Source: Kribbella sp. CA-293567 (GTDB lineage Bacteria > Actinomycetota > Actinomycetes > Propionibacteriales > Kribbellaceae). From it: a stretch of 64,000 bases of DNA. Below are positions 44,301 to 52,996 of this stretch, piece after piece. Below the pieces are notes generated by a model that worked only from the letters and a program-made list of their open reading frames with translations, was not told where the DNA came from and ran no database searches. Each line of letters starts with the position of its first letter. The stretch's first letter is position 1. The stretch is taken from positions 1,798,001-1,862,000 of the forward strand of contig NZ_CP114065.1 in the NCBI RefSeq assembly GCF_027627575.1. The letters are read 5' to 3'. A program made the position numbers and the translations under genes.

Positions 44301-45704
44301 ATGGGAGACAACGTGGAATTCAGGATCGAGCACGACACGATGGGCGAGGTGAAGGTGCCGCGGGACGCGTTGTGGCGGGCCCAGACCCAGCGCGCGGTGG
44401 AGAACTTCCCGATCTCCGGCCAACCGCTGGCGCCGGCCCTTGTGCACGCGCTCGCGCAGATCAAGGCCTCGGCCGCGGTGGTGAACGCCGAGCTCGGGGT
44501 GGTGGACCGGAAGCTTGCCGACGGCATCGTCGCGGCCGCCGACCGGGTCAGCGCCGGGGAATTCGACGCCGAGTTCCCGATCGACGTCTTCCAGACCGGC
44601 TCCGGTACCTCGACCAACATGAACGTCAACGAGGTGCTCGCCACCCTCGCGACCCGGGCGCTGGACGCCGAGGTGCACCCGAACGACCACGTCAACGCGA
44701 GCCAGTCCAGTAACGACACCTTCCCGTCGGCGATCCATGTCGCCGCGACGGCCGGCGTCGTCCAGGACCTGCTGCCCGCGCTGGAGCACCTGGTGCGGTC
44801 CTTGTCCGCCAAGGGTGCCGAGTTCGCGACGGTGGTGAAGTCCGGGCGCACGCACCTGATGGACGCGACGCCGGTGACGCTCGGCCAGGAGTTCGACGGG
44901 TATGCCGCGCAGATCAGCCGGGGCGCCGACCGGGTCCGCGCGACCCTGCCGCGGGTGACCGAGCTGCCGCTCGGTGGGACCGCGGTGGGCACCGGGATCA
45001 ACACGCCGGCCGGGTTCGCCGGCAAGGTGATCACGGAGCTCAACCGGCGGACCGGGCTGGAGCTGAGCGAGGCGGCCGATCACTTCGAGGCGCAGGGTGC
45101 TCGCGACGCGCTGGTGGAGCTGTCGGGGCAACTGAAGACGATCGCCGTCAGCCTGACCAAGATCTGCAACGACCTGCGCTGGATGGGGTCCGGGCCGCGC
45201 GCCGGCCTCGGCGAGATCGCGCTGCCGGACCTGCAACCGGGCTCCAGCATCATGCCGGGCAAGGTGAACCCGGTGATCTGCGAGGCGACCCTGATGGTGG
45301 CCGCGCAGGTGATCGGCAACGACACCACCATCACGGTGGCCGGGGCCGGCGGCAACTTCGAGCTGAACGTGATGCTCCCGGTGATCGCGCGCAACCTGCT
45401 GGAGTCCATCCAGCTGCTCGGCAACGCGTCGGTGCTGCTCGCCGACCGCTGTGTCGACGGCATCACGGCGAACGTCGAGCACGCCCGCGCGCTGGCCGAG
45501 TCGTCCCCGTCGATCGTCACCCCGCTGAACAAGTACCTCGGCTACGAGAACGCGGCCGCGGTGGCCAAGAGCGCGCTCAAGCAGGGCAAGTCGATCCGCG
45601 AGGTCGTGATCGAGAACGGTCATGTCAGCAACGGCGACCTGACCGAGGCGCAGCTCGACGCCGCCCTCGACCTGCTCTCGATGACCCGCCCGGCGGACTC
45701 GTGA
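44301..45704 (+). CDS. fumC: Class II fumarate hydratase
   Basis: This 467 aa, iron-independent, homotetrameric fumarase interconverts fumarate and L-malate in the citric acid cycle. The family signature [11 protein letters not shown] is near residue 315. Other active-site segments are [29 protein letters not shown] (substrate His/Asn) and [21 protein letters not shown] 44301 is selected because the protein then starts like other FumC ([16 protein letters not shown]) and TACTCT lies six bases upstream. A longer frame from 44190 is unsupported. A second, non-homologous fumarase is encoded at 48.6-50.3 kb. The next gene overlaps by four bases. Confidence 0.95.
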   Translation: MGDNVEFRIEHDTMGEVKVPRDALWRAQTQRAVENFPISGQPLAPALVHALAQIKASAAVVNAELGVVDRKLADGIVAAADRVSAGEFDAEFPIDVFQTGSGTSTNMNVNEVLATLATRALDAEVHPNDHVNASQSSNDTFPSAIHVAATAGVVQDLLPALEHLVRSLSAKGAEFATVVKSGRTHLMDATPVTLGQEFDGYAAQISRGADRVRATLPRVTELPLGGTAVGTGINTPAGFAGKVITELNRRTGLELSEAADHFEAQGARDALVELSGQLKTIAVSLTKICNDLRWMGSGPRAGLGEIALPDLQPGSSIMPGKVNPVICEATLMVAAQVIGNDTTITVAGAGGNFELNVMLPVIARNLLESIQLLGNASVLLADRCVDGITANVEHARALAESSPSIVTPLNKYLGYENAAAVAKSALKQGKSIREVVIENGHVSNGDLTEAQLDAALDLLSMTRPADS

Positions 45705-46390
45705 CGGCAGAGGCGTCGCCCGGCCTCGACCTGTACTGGGAGCCCGGGACGACGATCGAGTGGATCTACCAGGGCTCGGGACAGTTCAGCGACTATCCCC
45801 AGGTGCGGCCGATGACGGTGATCCGCGACGACGCGGACGGCCTGGTCGCCTGGCTCGCCCCCGGCACGCCACTGATCAAACCGGTCCTCGTCGACGGCCG
45901 CGAACTGCGGCACGCGGGCCCCGAGGGCATGTTCACCGACGAGCGGGTGCTCAAGCTCGACATCTGGCACGGCACCGGCATCCTGAAGGCGTCCCCGGCC
46001 GGCAAACCCTGGTCGGTGTGGCACTTCTGGGCGGCCGACGAGACCTTCCTCGGGTGGTACGTGAACCTCGAAGCCGAGCACGACCGCGACCTGGCCGCCC
46101 GCCGTACCACCTCACTCGACTACGTCCTCGACCTCTGGATCCACCCGGACCGCCGGATCGAGTGGAAGGACGAAGACGAACTGGAAGGCGCCGTCGCCAC
46201 CGGCCGCTTCACCCAGGCCGAGGCGGACCGCATCATCGCCGACGCCCACACCGCAGTACGCGACGTCGAGTCCTGGACCACCCCCTTCGCCGACAACTGG
46301 AAGGACTGGCGCCCAGCCCCCGACCTCCGCCTCCCCGAAGCCCCCACCGGCTACGCGGTAGCCCACATAGCCGAAGAACTCCTGGGCTGA
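45701..46390 (+). CDS. DUF402 (FomD-like) protein
   Basis: This 229 aa cytosolic protein is of the DUF402 family, with the core [73 protein letters not shown]. Conserved acidic residues in DYVLDLWI and EWKDEDELE are the expected metal ligands. Known relatives include FomD and nucleoside diphosphate phosphatases. The GTG at 45701 overlaps the fumC stop (GTGA), so the two are translationally coupled, but a metabolic link to fumarase is not evident. A terminator follows. Confidence 0.85.
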   Translation: MTAEASPGLDLYWEPGTTIEWIYQGSGQFSDYPQVRPMTVIRDDADGLVAWLAPGTPLIKPVLVDGRELRHAGPEGMFTDERVLKLDIWHGTGILKASPAGKPWSVWHFWAADETFLGWYVNLEAEHDRDLAARRTTSLDYVLDLWIHPDRRIEWKDEDELEGAVATGRFTQAEADRIIADAHTAVRDVESWTTPFADNWKDWRPAPDLRLPEAPTGYAVAHIAEELLG

Positions 46391-46436
46391 CTCCCGCGGT
46401 CGTGATGACGCCGCAGTCATCCGGCTGGAGACGATG

Positions 46437-46469
46437 CCGGGTCCCTCCGCGCCAAGCAGAGGGACCCGG
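46437..46469 (+). terminator. Terminator of the fumC/DUF402 operon
   Basis: There is a perfect 11-base stem CCGGGTCCCTC / GAGGGACCCGG (46437-46447 and 46459-46469) with an 11-base loop, 46 bases beyond the stop. Confidence 0.7.
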
Positions 46470-46978
46470 GACTGCCGAGTGCGCCCGGTCCAACGGACGG
46501 TGCTCGGTGTGCCGGCGCGAGGGCCGGGTCCCCATCATCGGACTTCTTGATACCGACGCCAAGAGGCAAGCCTCGGCTTTCGCTTCGCAGGTTGCCCGAA
46601 CAGGCCGCTGACCTGGGGAAACGTCGGCTGGTACCAGATTCGGCGGGTACCAACGAACAAGGCCGTGGGCGGGTACCAACCTTGCGTACCACTGTCGCAC
46701 TGGTACTACTTGGGTCACAGTCGTGCAGCAGGTGGCGAAACAGTGGCGTCAAGGCACCAGGAGCCTTATCTTTCAAGAAGATGAGGGATGCCGCTGGGGG
46801 CTCGCGATCCCGACTCCGACCACAGATGCGCACGTCAGGACAGTTGAACAGCATCGTCTAGCGACGCCAAGGCGCTAGGTCTCGGAACTGCTGGCCACCC
46901 CTCCCCAAGCCCGGTCCACCTGGATCCCCGCGATCAGCGGGGATTCCCTCCCTCGCCATGAGGAAGGGGACGGTGTCG
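46470..46978. other. Gene-poor stretch, visibly less GC-rich than its neighbours
   Basis: I see no credible coding frame here. The open frames present lack family features and biased third positions. Base composition looks more mixed than in flanking genes. The stretch holds the GTACCA repeat cluster and the upstream region of the membrane/HTH gene pair. No tRNA or known RNA was recognised. Confidence 0.5.
46631..46708 (+). repeat. Cluster of five GTACCA/GTACTA direct repeats
   Basis: GTACCA occurs at 46631, 46647, 46673 and 46686, and GTACTA at 46703. Three copies carry the wider context GG-GTACCAAC or GG-TACCAG. Five copies in 78 bases, in one orientation, look like a multi-site binding array. 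They lie about 270 bases before the membrane/HTH gene pair. Confidence 0.55.
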
Positions 46979-47458
46979 ATGACACCCATCCGTAAGACTC
47001 CGCGCCGCCGGCCCCGCCGGCAATCGGCCCTCCCGGCCCACGTGCTCGCCTTCCGCGGGTTCATCTTTCTCGCCGTCAGCGGGCTGGCGGTCACCCTTGT
47101 GCTGCTTCTGCAGGGACAGACCCCCGCAGTCATCGGCGGCCTGGTGATCGCTGTCGCTACCGCGGGGGCAGCTGCGGCTACAAAGCTGACCAGCAGTCGC
47201 GGCGAGCGGCCCGAGCCCGGCTCTCCCAGGCAGGTGTCGGATTCATGGGCGCAGATGACGCCGACGATCCCGGTCGCGCCTGGCCCGATGACCGCCTGGT
47301 TGATCGCCGTACTGGACAGGATTGCCCGGATCGCCATGCTGGCAGCCGTCCTTGTCAGAGCCGGCGTGTCCGAAGGAACGACGACTCTCCCGCCTGCCGC
47401 TCAGCCCACAGCTCTGCCTCCGCCGCGTGACCCGGAGAACGACGATGCCGCGGCATGA
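46979..47458 (+). CDS. Small membrane protein paired with a multi-HTH regulator
   Basis: This 159 aa protein has a strongly basic start (PIRKTPRRRPRRQ), two hydrophobic helices close together (about residues 25-44 and 48-65: GFIFLAVSGLAVTLVLLL, AVIGGLVIAVATAGAAA), a polar middle, and a further apolar segment (MTAWLIAVLDRIARIAMLAAVLV). I do not recognise the family. ATG 46979 follows GGAAGGGGA; ATG 46958 is in frame too. It overlaps the following HTH gene by 14 bases, so the two act as a coupled pair. Membrane tethering or sensing for the regulator is one possible reading. Confidence 0.6.
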   Translation: MTPIRKTPRRRPRRQSALPAHVLAFRGFIFLAVSGLAVTLVLLLQGQTPAVIGGLVIAVATAGAAAATKLTSSRGERPEPGSPRQVSDSWAQMTPTIPVAPGPMTAWLIAVLDRIARIAMLAAVLVRAGVSEGTTTLPPAAQPTALPPPRDPENDDAAA

Positions 47459-48353
47459 GGGCGTCCTCGATCCCGCGGGCGGACCGGTGGTCGAGTTCGC
47501 CATCGAGCTGCGCCGGTTGCGAACTCGGAGCGGTCGCACCTATCGGCAGCTCGCCGTCCAGGCGAACTACTCGCATGTGCATCTTCAGCGTGCGGCCAAA
47601 GGAGAGAAGCTTCCTGGCTGGCCGTTGGCGGAGGCGTTCGCTCGGGCATGTGGTGCGTCGACTGTCGAGATCGCAGCACTGAAGGCGCACTGGAACGGGG
47701 TACGCCGAGGCATGAGTCGTCCGCAGCGCTCACCGTGGTCGGTCACGGTCGTCGACCCCGTGGAGCCACCGTCGGAGGACCCGGCCGACGCGACGACCTC
47801 ACGGCGAGTCGATCTCGAGCGGCACCTCGGACCGATCGGCTCCAGCGTCGAACGGCTCGCGATCGAGAGTGGCTCGTTGCGCAACATCAGGTCCAGAGCA
47901 GCCCTGGGGACTGCGCTGCGGCGGCTGGCCGAACGTGAGGGGCTGACCGGAATTCGCAGTATGGCGGCGTTCGTCGAGCTGAACAGCGCGATGCTCGACG
48001 ACTGGTTCAACGGTCGCGCGACGCCCGAGGAACAGAACCTCGAGCGGTTTCTCGCTGCTCTCGGCTGCAGCGTCCGGGAGCGGCGCGAGTTCTCGATCGC
48101 CCTCCAGCGGATCTGGGATCACGACGTCGCGTGGTACCTGGCGTTGCGTGGTACCGATCGGGCGGTCGTGGCAGCGATCCGGCCCGGGCGAACGATCGGT
48201 CAGATCGCGCGGCAGGCAGGCGTGTCCGAGCGGGTCGTCCAGGATCGAGTAGCTGTCCTCAATCACCTGTTCGACACTCGCAGTCTCGCCGGGCTGGCTC
48301 TCCATCTCGAAAGGCTCTGGGACTACAGCAGCCCCGGAGAACGGGTCGACTGA
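47445..48353 (+). CDS. Protein with three predicted helix-turn-helix regions
   Basis: This 302 aa protein has an N-terminal XRE-like HTH (IELRRLRTRSGRTYRQLAVQANYSHVHLQRAAKGEKLPGWPLAEAFARACG, about residues 20-70). A central repeat of the same type (RAALGTALRRLAEREGLTGIRSMAAFVELNSAMLDDWFNGRATPEEQNLERFLAALG) and a C-terminal HTH (GRTIGQIARQAGVSERVVQDRVAVLNHL, about 250-277) follow. It is probably a DNA-binding regulator. ATG 47445 follows GGAGA and lies inside the preceding membrane-protein gene. The GTACCA array upstream is a natural candidate target. No NTPase domain is present, unlike many larger actinobacterial XRE proteins. Confidence 0.65.
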   Translation: MPRHEGVLDPAGGPVVEFAIELRRLRTRSGRTYRQLAVQANYSHVHLQRAAKGEKLPGWPLAEAFARACGASTVEIAALKAHWNGVRRGMSRPQRSPWSVTVVDPVEPPSEDPADATTSRRVDLERHLGPIGSSVERLAIESGSLRNIRSRAALGTALRRLAEREGLTGIRSMAAFVELNSAMLDDWFNGRATPEEQNLERFLAALGCSVRERREFSIALQRIWDHDVAWYLALRGTDRAVVAAIRPGRTIGQIARQAGVSERVVQDRVAVLNHLFDTRSLAGLALHLERLWDYSSPGERVD

Positions 48354-48380
48354 ACCGACGGCCGATCGCACGCCTGGTGA

Positions 48381-48422
48381 GTTCGTGAAGGTCAGTTCGC
48401 GAAGGTCAGTGCTCGAAGGTGA
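48381..48422. repeat. Three imperfect 14-base tandem repeats at the end of the HhH gene
   Basis: The units at 48381-48394, 48395-48408 and 48409-48422 share the form GTTCG-GAAGGTCA, and the third is more diverged. They cover the last codons and stop of the HhH gene, so the stop may have shifted by slippage. Confidence 0.5.
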
Positions 48423-48618
48423 GGCCGTGGTCGGTGAGGGCGGCTTCGAGGAGCTGGACGGCTTTGGGGCCGACGCCGTGGATGGCGAGCAGGTCGCGGC
48501 GGGAGTGGGTGGCGATCTGTTCGAGGGTGGTGATCCCGGCCAGCAGCAGGGCGCTGTTGGCCGGGCGGCCGAGGGGTGGCAGGTCGCCGATCTGGGCCGG
48601 GGCGTCCCGGGTGCTCAT
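48406..48618 (-). CDS. Small helix-hairpin-helix protein
   Basis: This 70 aa protein consists almost entirely of one helix-hairpin-helix DNA-binding unit, with RPANSALLLAGITTLEQIATHSRRDLLAIHGVGPKAVQLLEAALTDHG. The two hairpins (AGIT and HGVGPKA) are typical of proteins that bind the DNA backbone without sequence preference, and the fold resembles the RNA polymerase alpha C-terminal domain. The ATG at 48618 lies seven bases after the class I fumarase stop, so it is cotranscribed with that gene. The functional link is not obvious. Confidence 0.8.
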   Translation of the reverse strand: MSTRDAPAQIGDLPPLGRPANSALLLAGITTLEQIATHSRRDLLAIHGVGPKAVQLLEAALTDHGLTFEH

Positions 48619-48625
48619 CGGCGCC

Positions 48626-50296
48626 TCAGCTGCGGGGGCGGGTGGTGAGGGGGACCGGCTTGCGGGTGTCGGTGAAGAAGTCGTTGCCCTTGTCGTCGAC
48701 GACCACGAAGGCGGGGAAGTCCTCGACCTCGATCTTCCAGACCGCCTCCATCCCCAGTTCGGCGTACTCGATCACGTCGACGGACTTGATGCAGTCCTGC
48801 GCCAGGCGGGCGGCGGGGCCGCCGATCGAGCCGAGGTAGAAGCCACCGTGCTCCTTGCAGGCGGCCGTGACCTTGGCCGAGCGGTTGCCCTTGGCAAGCA
48901 TCACGAAGGAGCCGCCGGCCGCCTGGAACTGGTCGACGTAGGCGTCCATCCGGCCGGCCGTGGTCGGGCCGAACGAACCTGAGGCGTAGCCCTCGGGGGT
49001 CTTCGCGGGGCCGGCGTAGTACACGGCGTGGTCCTTCAGGTACTGCGGCATCGGCTCGCCCGCGTCGAGGCGCTCCTTGATCTTGGCGTGCGCGATGTCA
49101 CGGGCCACCACCAGCGGGCCGTTCAGTGACAGCCGCGTCTTGACCGGCAGCTTCGACAACTCCGTGCGGATCTCGGCCATCGGCCGGTTCAGGTCGATCC
49201 GGACGACATCGGTGTCGTCCGGCAACTGCTCGTCGGTGGTGTCCGGCAGGAACCGCGCCGGGTCACGCTCGAGCTGCTCCAGGAACACGCCCTCCGGCGT
49301 GATCTTCGCCAGCGCCTGGCGGTCGGCGGAGCAGGAGACCGCGATCGCGACCGGGCAGGACGCGCCGTGCCGCGGCAGCCGGATCACCCGCACGTCGTGG
49401 CAGAAGTACTTGCCGCCGAACTGCGCGCCGATACCGAAGTCCTGGGTCAGCTGGAAGACCTTCTGCTCCAGCTCCAGGTCGCGGAACCCGTTGCCCAGCG
49501 GCGATCCCGTCGTCGGCAACGCGTCCAGATAGTGCGCCGACGCGTACTTCGCCGTCTTCAGCGCGTACTCCGCGGAGGTGCCGCCGACCACGATCGCCAG
49601 GTGGTACGGCGGGCAGGCCGCCGTACCGAGCGAGCGGATCTTCTCGTCCAGGAACTTCATCATCCCGTCCGGGTTGAGCACCGCCTTGGTCTCCTGGAAC
49701 AGGAACGACTTGTTCGCCGAGCCGCCGCCCTTGGCCATGAAGAGGAACTTGTACGCCGGATCCGCCGCGGCCGAGCCCGGCGTCGAGTAGAGCTCGATCT
49801 GGGCCGGCAGGTTGGAGCCGGTGTTCTTCTCGTCCCACATCGTCAGCGGCGCCATCTGCGAGTAGCGCAGGTTGAGCTTGGTGTAGGCGTCGTACACGCC
49901 CCGGCTGATCCACTCCTCGTCGACGGCGCCGGTGAGCACGCCCTCGGACTTCTTGCCCATCACGATCGCCGTACCGGTGTCCTGGCACATCGGCAGCACG
50001 CCACCGGCCGAGATGTTCGCGTTCTTCAGCAGGTCGAGCGCGACGAACCGGTCGTTCCCCGATGCCTCCGGGTCGTCGATGATCCGCCGCAGCTGGCTGA
50101 GGTGCGCCGTCCGGAGGTAGTGCGAGATGTCGTGCATCGCCTCGGCGGTGAGCTGCTGCAGCACCTCGGGCTCCACCTGCAGGAAGGTGCGCCCACCCGC
50201 GGTGAACGTGCTCACTCCCTCGGTGGTGAGGAGCCGGTACTCCGTGTCGTCGGCTCCGAGCGGGAGCAGTTCGGAGTAGTTGAAGTCGGCGGACAC
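48626..50296 (-). CDS. fum: Class I (iron-sulfur) fumarate hydratase
   Basis: This 556 aa enzyme of the FumA/FumB type uses a labile 4Fe-4S cluster. Likely cluster cysteines are in [24 protein letters not shown] and [11 protein letters not shown]. Further family marks are [20 protein letters not shown] and the C-terminal beta-domain motif ([18 protein letters not shown]...). The GTG at 50296 follows GGAGGT with a seven-base gap; a TTG at 50314 is in frame upstream. An oxygen-sensitive class I enzyme together with FumC four kilobases away gives the cell two fumarases. A perfect 25-base inverted repeat lies just upstream. Confidence 0.93.
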   Translation of the reverse strand: MSADFNYSELLPLGADDTEYRLLTTEGVSTFTAGGRTFLQVEPEVLQQLTAEAMHDISHYLRTAHLSQLRRIIDDPEASGNDRFVALDLLKNANISAGGVLPMCQDTGTAIVMGKKSEGVLTGAVDEEWISRGVYDAYTKLNLRYSQMAPLTMWDEKNTGSNLPAQIELYSTPGSAAADPAYKFLFMAKGGGSANKSFLFQETKAVLNPDGMMKFLDEKIRSLGTAACPPYHLAIVVGGTSAEYALKTAKYASAHYLDALPTTGSPLGNGFRDLELEQKVFQLTQDFGIGAQFGGKYFCHDVRVIRLPRHGASCPVAIAVSCSADRQALAKITPEGVFLEQLERDPARFLPDTTDEQLPDDTDVVRIDLNRPMAEIRTELSKLPVKTRLSLNGPLVVARDIAHAKIKERLDAGEPMPQYLKDHAVYYAGPAKTPEGYASGSFGPTTAGRMDAYVDQFQAAGGSFVMLAKGNRSAKVTAACKEHGGFYLGSIGGPAARLAQDCIKSVDVIEYAELGMEAVWKIEVEDFPAFVVVDDKGNDFFTDTRKPVPLTTRPRS

Positions 50297-50377
50297 CGGC
50301 GTACCTCCAGGCAAGTGGTCTCAGAACCCCACCAGCCTAGTTCCGTCGCTCCCACGCCGCCTGCCCGGGTACGCGGC

Positions 50378-50477
50378 GTACCGAGCGACAGGCAGTAGTG
50401 CCCCTTTTCCGGTCAGCCGGCGCGGCGCTGAGCGTGAGCGGTGCCGAGGCGCGGCACTACTGCCTGTCGCTCGGTAC
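50378..50477. repeat. Palindromic repeat element, copy 1 (100 bases)
   Basis: Perfect 25-base inverted arms occupy 50378-50402 and 50453-50477, with a 50-base centre. The arms share AGCGACAGGCAGTAGT with copy 2 at 56463-56566, differing at only two positions across the first 24 bases. The copy lies between the divergent class I fumarase and DUF1707 genes. No open frame is inside. Confidence 0.85.
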
Positions 50478-50531
50478 AACCTCAGGGGCAGGCCGGGGTT
50501 GTTCCTTATCGGCGATGGCCGGGCAGCGGCG

Positions 50532-50537
50532 TAGAGT
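50532..50537 (+). promoter_or_regulatory. -10 box of the DUF1707 gene
   Basis: TAGAGT lies six bases before GTG 50544, without a ribosome site. A leaderless transcript is likely. Confidence 0.5.
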
Positions 50538-50543
50538 TTTCCT

Positions 50544-51257
50544 GTGGCCGAAGACGAGGTTTACCCGCCGAACCGCCCGCAGGACGCGCCTCGGCCGGAG
50601 CAGACGCCGCAGGCGGCGCCGACCGGTGACGAGCTGGCGCTGCGCAGACGGGTGTCGGACTTCGAGCGCGAACAGGTCGCCGACGTGCTGCGGGAAGCTG
50701 CGGCCGAAGGCAGGCTGAGTTACACCGAGCTGGAGGACCGGCTCGAGACCCTGTACTCCGCCAAGACCTACGGCGAGCTGGTCGAGATCGCCTCCGACCT
50801 CCCCAACGGCCCCACCGCGCCCACTGCGTCCGCCGTCGCGCACCACCCGCAGCCGCAGCCCGGCATGACCGTGCACGCGCCGGTCATCAACGTCTTCCTG
50901 TCCGACCAGAAGCGCACCGGCGGCTGGCTCGCGGCCCAACGCCAGGAGGTCAACGCGGTCCTCGGCGACGTGACGCTGGACTACACCGAGGCGCAGGTCC
51001 CGTACGACGAGATCTACATCGACGTGAAGTCCATCCTCGCCGACGTCAAGATCCGCGTCCCGCAGAACGCGATCGTCCACCTGGACAGCAACCCGATCCT
51101 CGGCTCGGTCTCCGAGCAGGCAGCCGGCATCGGCGGCCCCGCCGGCCAGCAGTCCACCGGGCCGGTCAAGGTCTTCCACATCCGCGGCACCGCCATCCTC
51201 GGCGACATCAAGATCAAACGAGGCCCCCGCCTCAGCAAACGCCTCGGCCTCACCTGA
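50544..51257 (+). CDS. DUF1707 protein with LiaF-like C-terminal domain
   Basis: This 237 aa protein has a DUF1707 (SHOCT-like) helical module at about residues 35-90 (LRRRVSDFEREQVADVLREAAAEGRLSYTELEDRLETLYSAKTYGELVEIASDLP). After a Pro/His linker, a beta-rich domain (VINVFLSDQKRTGGWLAAQRQEVNAVLGDVTLDYTEAQVPYDEIYIDVKSILADVKIRVP...) resembles the C-terminal part of LiaF-type cell-wall stress proteins. No membrane helix is seen, which is unusual for LiaF relatives. A role in envelope stress is suggested by family but unproven. Confidence 0.85.
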   Translation: MAEDEVYPPNRPQDAPRPEQTPQAAPTGDELALRRRVSDFEREQVADVLREAAAEGRLSYTELEDRLETLYSAKTYGELVEIASDLPNGPTAPTASAVAHHPQPQPGMTVHAPVINVFLSDQKRTGGWLAAQRQEVNAVLGDVTLDYTEAQVPYDEIYIDVKSILADVKIRVPQNAIVHLDSNPILGSVSEQAAGIGGPAGQQSTGPVKVFHIRGTAILGDIKIKRGPRLSKRLGLT

Positions 51258-51324
51258 CCGCCAAGGGCGCGCGCCCTGTCCTATCAACAGGTCCAGTTCG
51301 ATTACGCACGGTGATCGGATCGCT

Positions 51325-51340
51325 ATAGCATCCTTGCTAT
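51325..51340. promoter_or_regulatory. Toxin-antitoxin operator over the -10 box and start codon
   Basis: The inverted repeat ATAGCA-TCCT-TGCTAT covers the -10 box TAGCAT (51326-51331) and the first bases of the toxin ATG (51339). The start codon is seven bases after the -10 box. This is the expected site for antitoxin autorepression of a leaderless mRNA. Confidence 0.65.
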
Positions 51341-51692
51341 GACCTGGGGTACCGTTGAACTTGAAGCCGAGGTACGGGCGTGGCTCGAGGAACTTCCTAC
51401 CGAACATTTCGCGAGATCCGCCTTCTACATCGACCTTCTCGCCGAGCGCGGGCCTCTGCTCGGCGAGCCATACACGAAACAACTCGACGGCAAACTCCGC
51501 GAGCTGCGGTTCTGGCTCGAGCAGGATGCGATGCGGATCAGTTACTGGATCGCCACTGATCGGCGGATCGTTCTGCTGACGGTCTTCCGCAAGACGAGGA
51601 TGCGAGAGACGCGCGAGGTCGAGAGAGCGCGCAGGGTCTTTCGGCGGTGTGTCGAGGAGTCGCACGAAGTGTCTACGGCCGAGGAGGCTTGA
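51339..51692 (+). CDS. HigB/RelE-superfamily toxin (phage Gp49-like)
   Basis: This is a 117 aa protein. The segment LGEPYTKQLDGKLRELRFWLEQDAMRISYWIATDRRIVLLTVFRKTRMRETREVERARR is characteristic of the Gp49/HigB toxin family, which cleaves mRNA on the ribosome. Conserved basic residues in KLRELR, RRIVLL and KTRM fit the RNase surface. It is followed after one base by an XRE-type antitoxin gene, the reversed (toxin first) order of HigBA systems. An operator palindrome covers its start codon. Confidence 0.87.
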   Translation: MTWGTVELEAEVRAWLEELPTEHFARSAFYIDLLAERGPLLGEPYTKQLDGKLRELRFWLEQDAMRISYWIATDRRIVLLTVFRKTRMRETREVERARRVFRRCVEESHEVSTAEEA

Positions 51693-51693
51693 G

Positions 51694-51993
51694 GTGTCGG
51701 ATCGACAGGGTTGGGACGGGCTCCGGCGGGAGCGGATGGATGAGCCCGGAGCCGACCAGGCGTACGACGCGGCTCGGCGTGCCTTCGAATTGGGTGCTGC
51801 CGTGCGGCAGATGCGCGAAGAACGCGGCTGGACCCAGACGCGGTTGGCGCAGTCCGCAGGGATGACGCAGTCGGCGCTGGCGAGGTTCGAAGCCGGAGGA
51901 ACCATCCCCACGCTGGCGTTGCTCGAGCGGATCGCCCAAGCGCTCGACACTCACCTGGTGGTCAAGTTCGACCAGCACCACTCAGCCGCATAA
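51694..51993 (+). CDS. XRE-family antitoxin
   Basis: This 99 aa protein has a helix-turn-helix of the XRE/Cro type in its C-terminal half (LGAAVRQMREERGWTQTRLAQSAGMTQSALARFEAGGTIPTLALLERIAQALDTHLVVKF). The N-terminal ~35 residues are charged and probably contact the toxin. GTG 51694 lies one base after the toxin stop and has GAGGAGG upstream. An in-frame ATG at 51649 would overlap the toxin gene. It should neutralise the toxin and repress the operon through the upstream palindrome. Confidence 0.87.
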   Translation: MSDRQGWDGLRRERMDEPGADQAYDAARRAFELGAAVRQMREERGWTQTRLAQSAGMTQSALARFEAGGTIPTLALLERIAQALDTHLVVKFDQHHSAA

Positions 51994-52164
51994 GCCCTCA
52001 ACGGGTGACCTCAGCCCGCCGAGCTCCACGAAGGTGGACGGCGGGAGCGCCGGAGTCGACTGAACGTAAGCCGTTGCGTGATTGAGGCGCGCTATCTGGG
52101 TGAGCAGCCAGCTGGACGTCGGGTGCAGGGCCAGGGACCAACACCACTCGGGGGAGACTTCGGT

Positions 52165-52971
52165 ATGGCGCGTGTCCGGTTGATCCTCAGCTGGGTGTTC
52201 GTGCGGGGCCCGGCCACCGTCTACGAGTCGGCCGAGTCGCGGTCGTCGGTGGCGAGCTGGATCATCCTCGGCGGGATGGCGTTGAGCGCCGCACTCGGGG
52301 CAGCAGGGGGCTCGGCGTTCGCTCTGGCAACTGGGCGGAGTACCGCTGACACCGCGTGGATCGGCGCCGGGATCGGTGTGGGCGTCGTGACGGCCTGGCT
52401 GGTGATGTTGATCGTAGTGATCGGTGTGCTTTGGGTCCGTGGCATCAGCCCGGCTGCCGCTGCTGCGGGTGATGTGAGCCCGGAAGGTAAGCACACAGCC
52501 GAGTTCGCGAGCGGCTGGCGGCGGACGGGGGAGCCGCTGGTGCCCGGCTCGCTGATCGCGTTCCTGGCGTGCATGATCGTGTGCTTCGGTGCGCTGGCCG
52601 CGCAGTCCTGGTACACAGCCCGTGCCTGGGACGAGCCGTCAGCCGTGACCGAAGGAAAGGTGGTCGGGTTCATCGACCCGCACTGGCTCTCGAAGGGCTC
52701 CGGCAGCGTCGTGGTCCAGTACGTCGTGGGCGGAACGGAGTACGAGTTCAAGACCGGCGCCGATCTCGGTGAGCGTCTCCTCAAGGTGCAGGCGACACTG
52801 CCGGTCGAGTACGCCGTCGAGCGGCCGGAGAAGGCGCGAGCGGTGTGGGCGGTCGAAGCGGCCCGGGACGACCTCGGCTCGCTGTCGATCATCACCGGGC
52901 TGTTTGCCGTCCTAGAGGCTCTTGCTGTCGTCGGCTACCTGGTCGGCAAGTGGCGGGTCAGCCGGCGATAG
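52165..52971 (+). CDS. DUF3592-like membrane protein
   Basis: This 268 aa protein has about four membrane helices: a hydrophobic pair near residues 30-80 (WIILGGMALSAALGAAGGSAFAL, AWIGAGIGVGVVTAWLVMLIVVIGVLWV), one at about 130-150 and one at the end (SIITGLFAVLEALAVVGYLVG). Between the last two is a soluble beta domain (VTEGKVVGFIDPHWLSKGSGSVVVQYVVGGTEYEFKTGADLG...) of the DUF3592 type, which in other proteins is an outward-facing domain of unknown use. ATG 52165 follows GGGGAGA. A GTG at 52078 is in frame but adds a poorly supported segment. Confidence 0.75.
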   Translation: MARVRLILSWVFVRGPATVYESAESRSSVASWIILGGMALSAALGAAGGSAFALATGRSTADTAWIGAGIGVGVVTAWLVMLIVVIGVLWVRGISPAAAAAGDVSPEGKHTAEFASGWRRTGEPLVPGSLIAFLACMIVCFGALAAQSWYTARAWDEPSAVTEGKVVGFIDPHWLSKGSGSVVVQYVVGGTEYEFKTGADLGERLLKVQATLPVEYAVERPEKARAVWAVEAARDDLGSLSIITGLFAVLEALAVVGYLVGKWRVSRR

Positions 52972-52996
52972 AGCCGGTCTGTGCGGGACTCGCGAG

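Noticed and set aside
46417..46854. A 145-codon minus-strand frame and shorter frames in the gene-poor stretch.
   Set aside because: No family features, mixed third-position usage, and the frame crosses the terminator hairpin and the GTACCA array.
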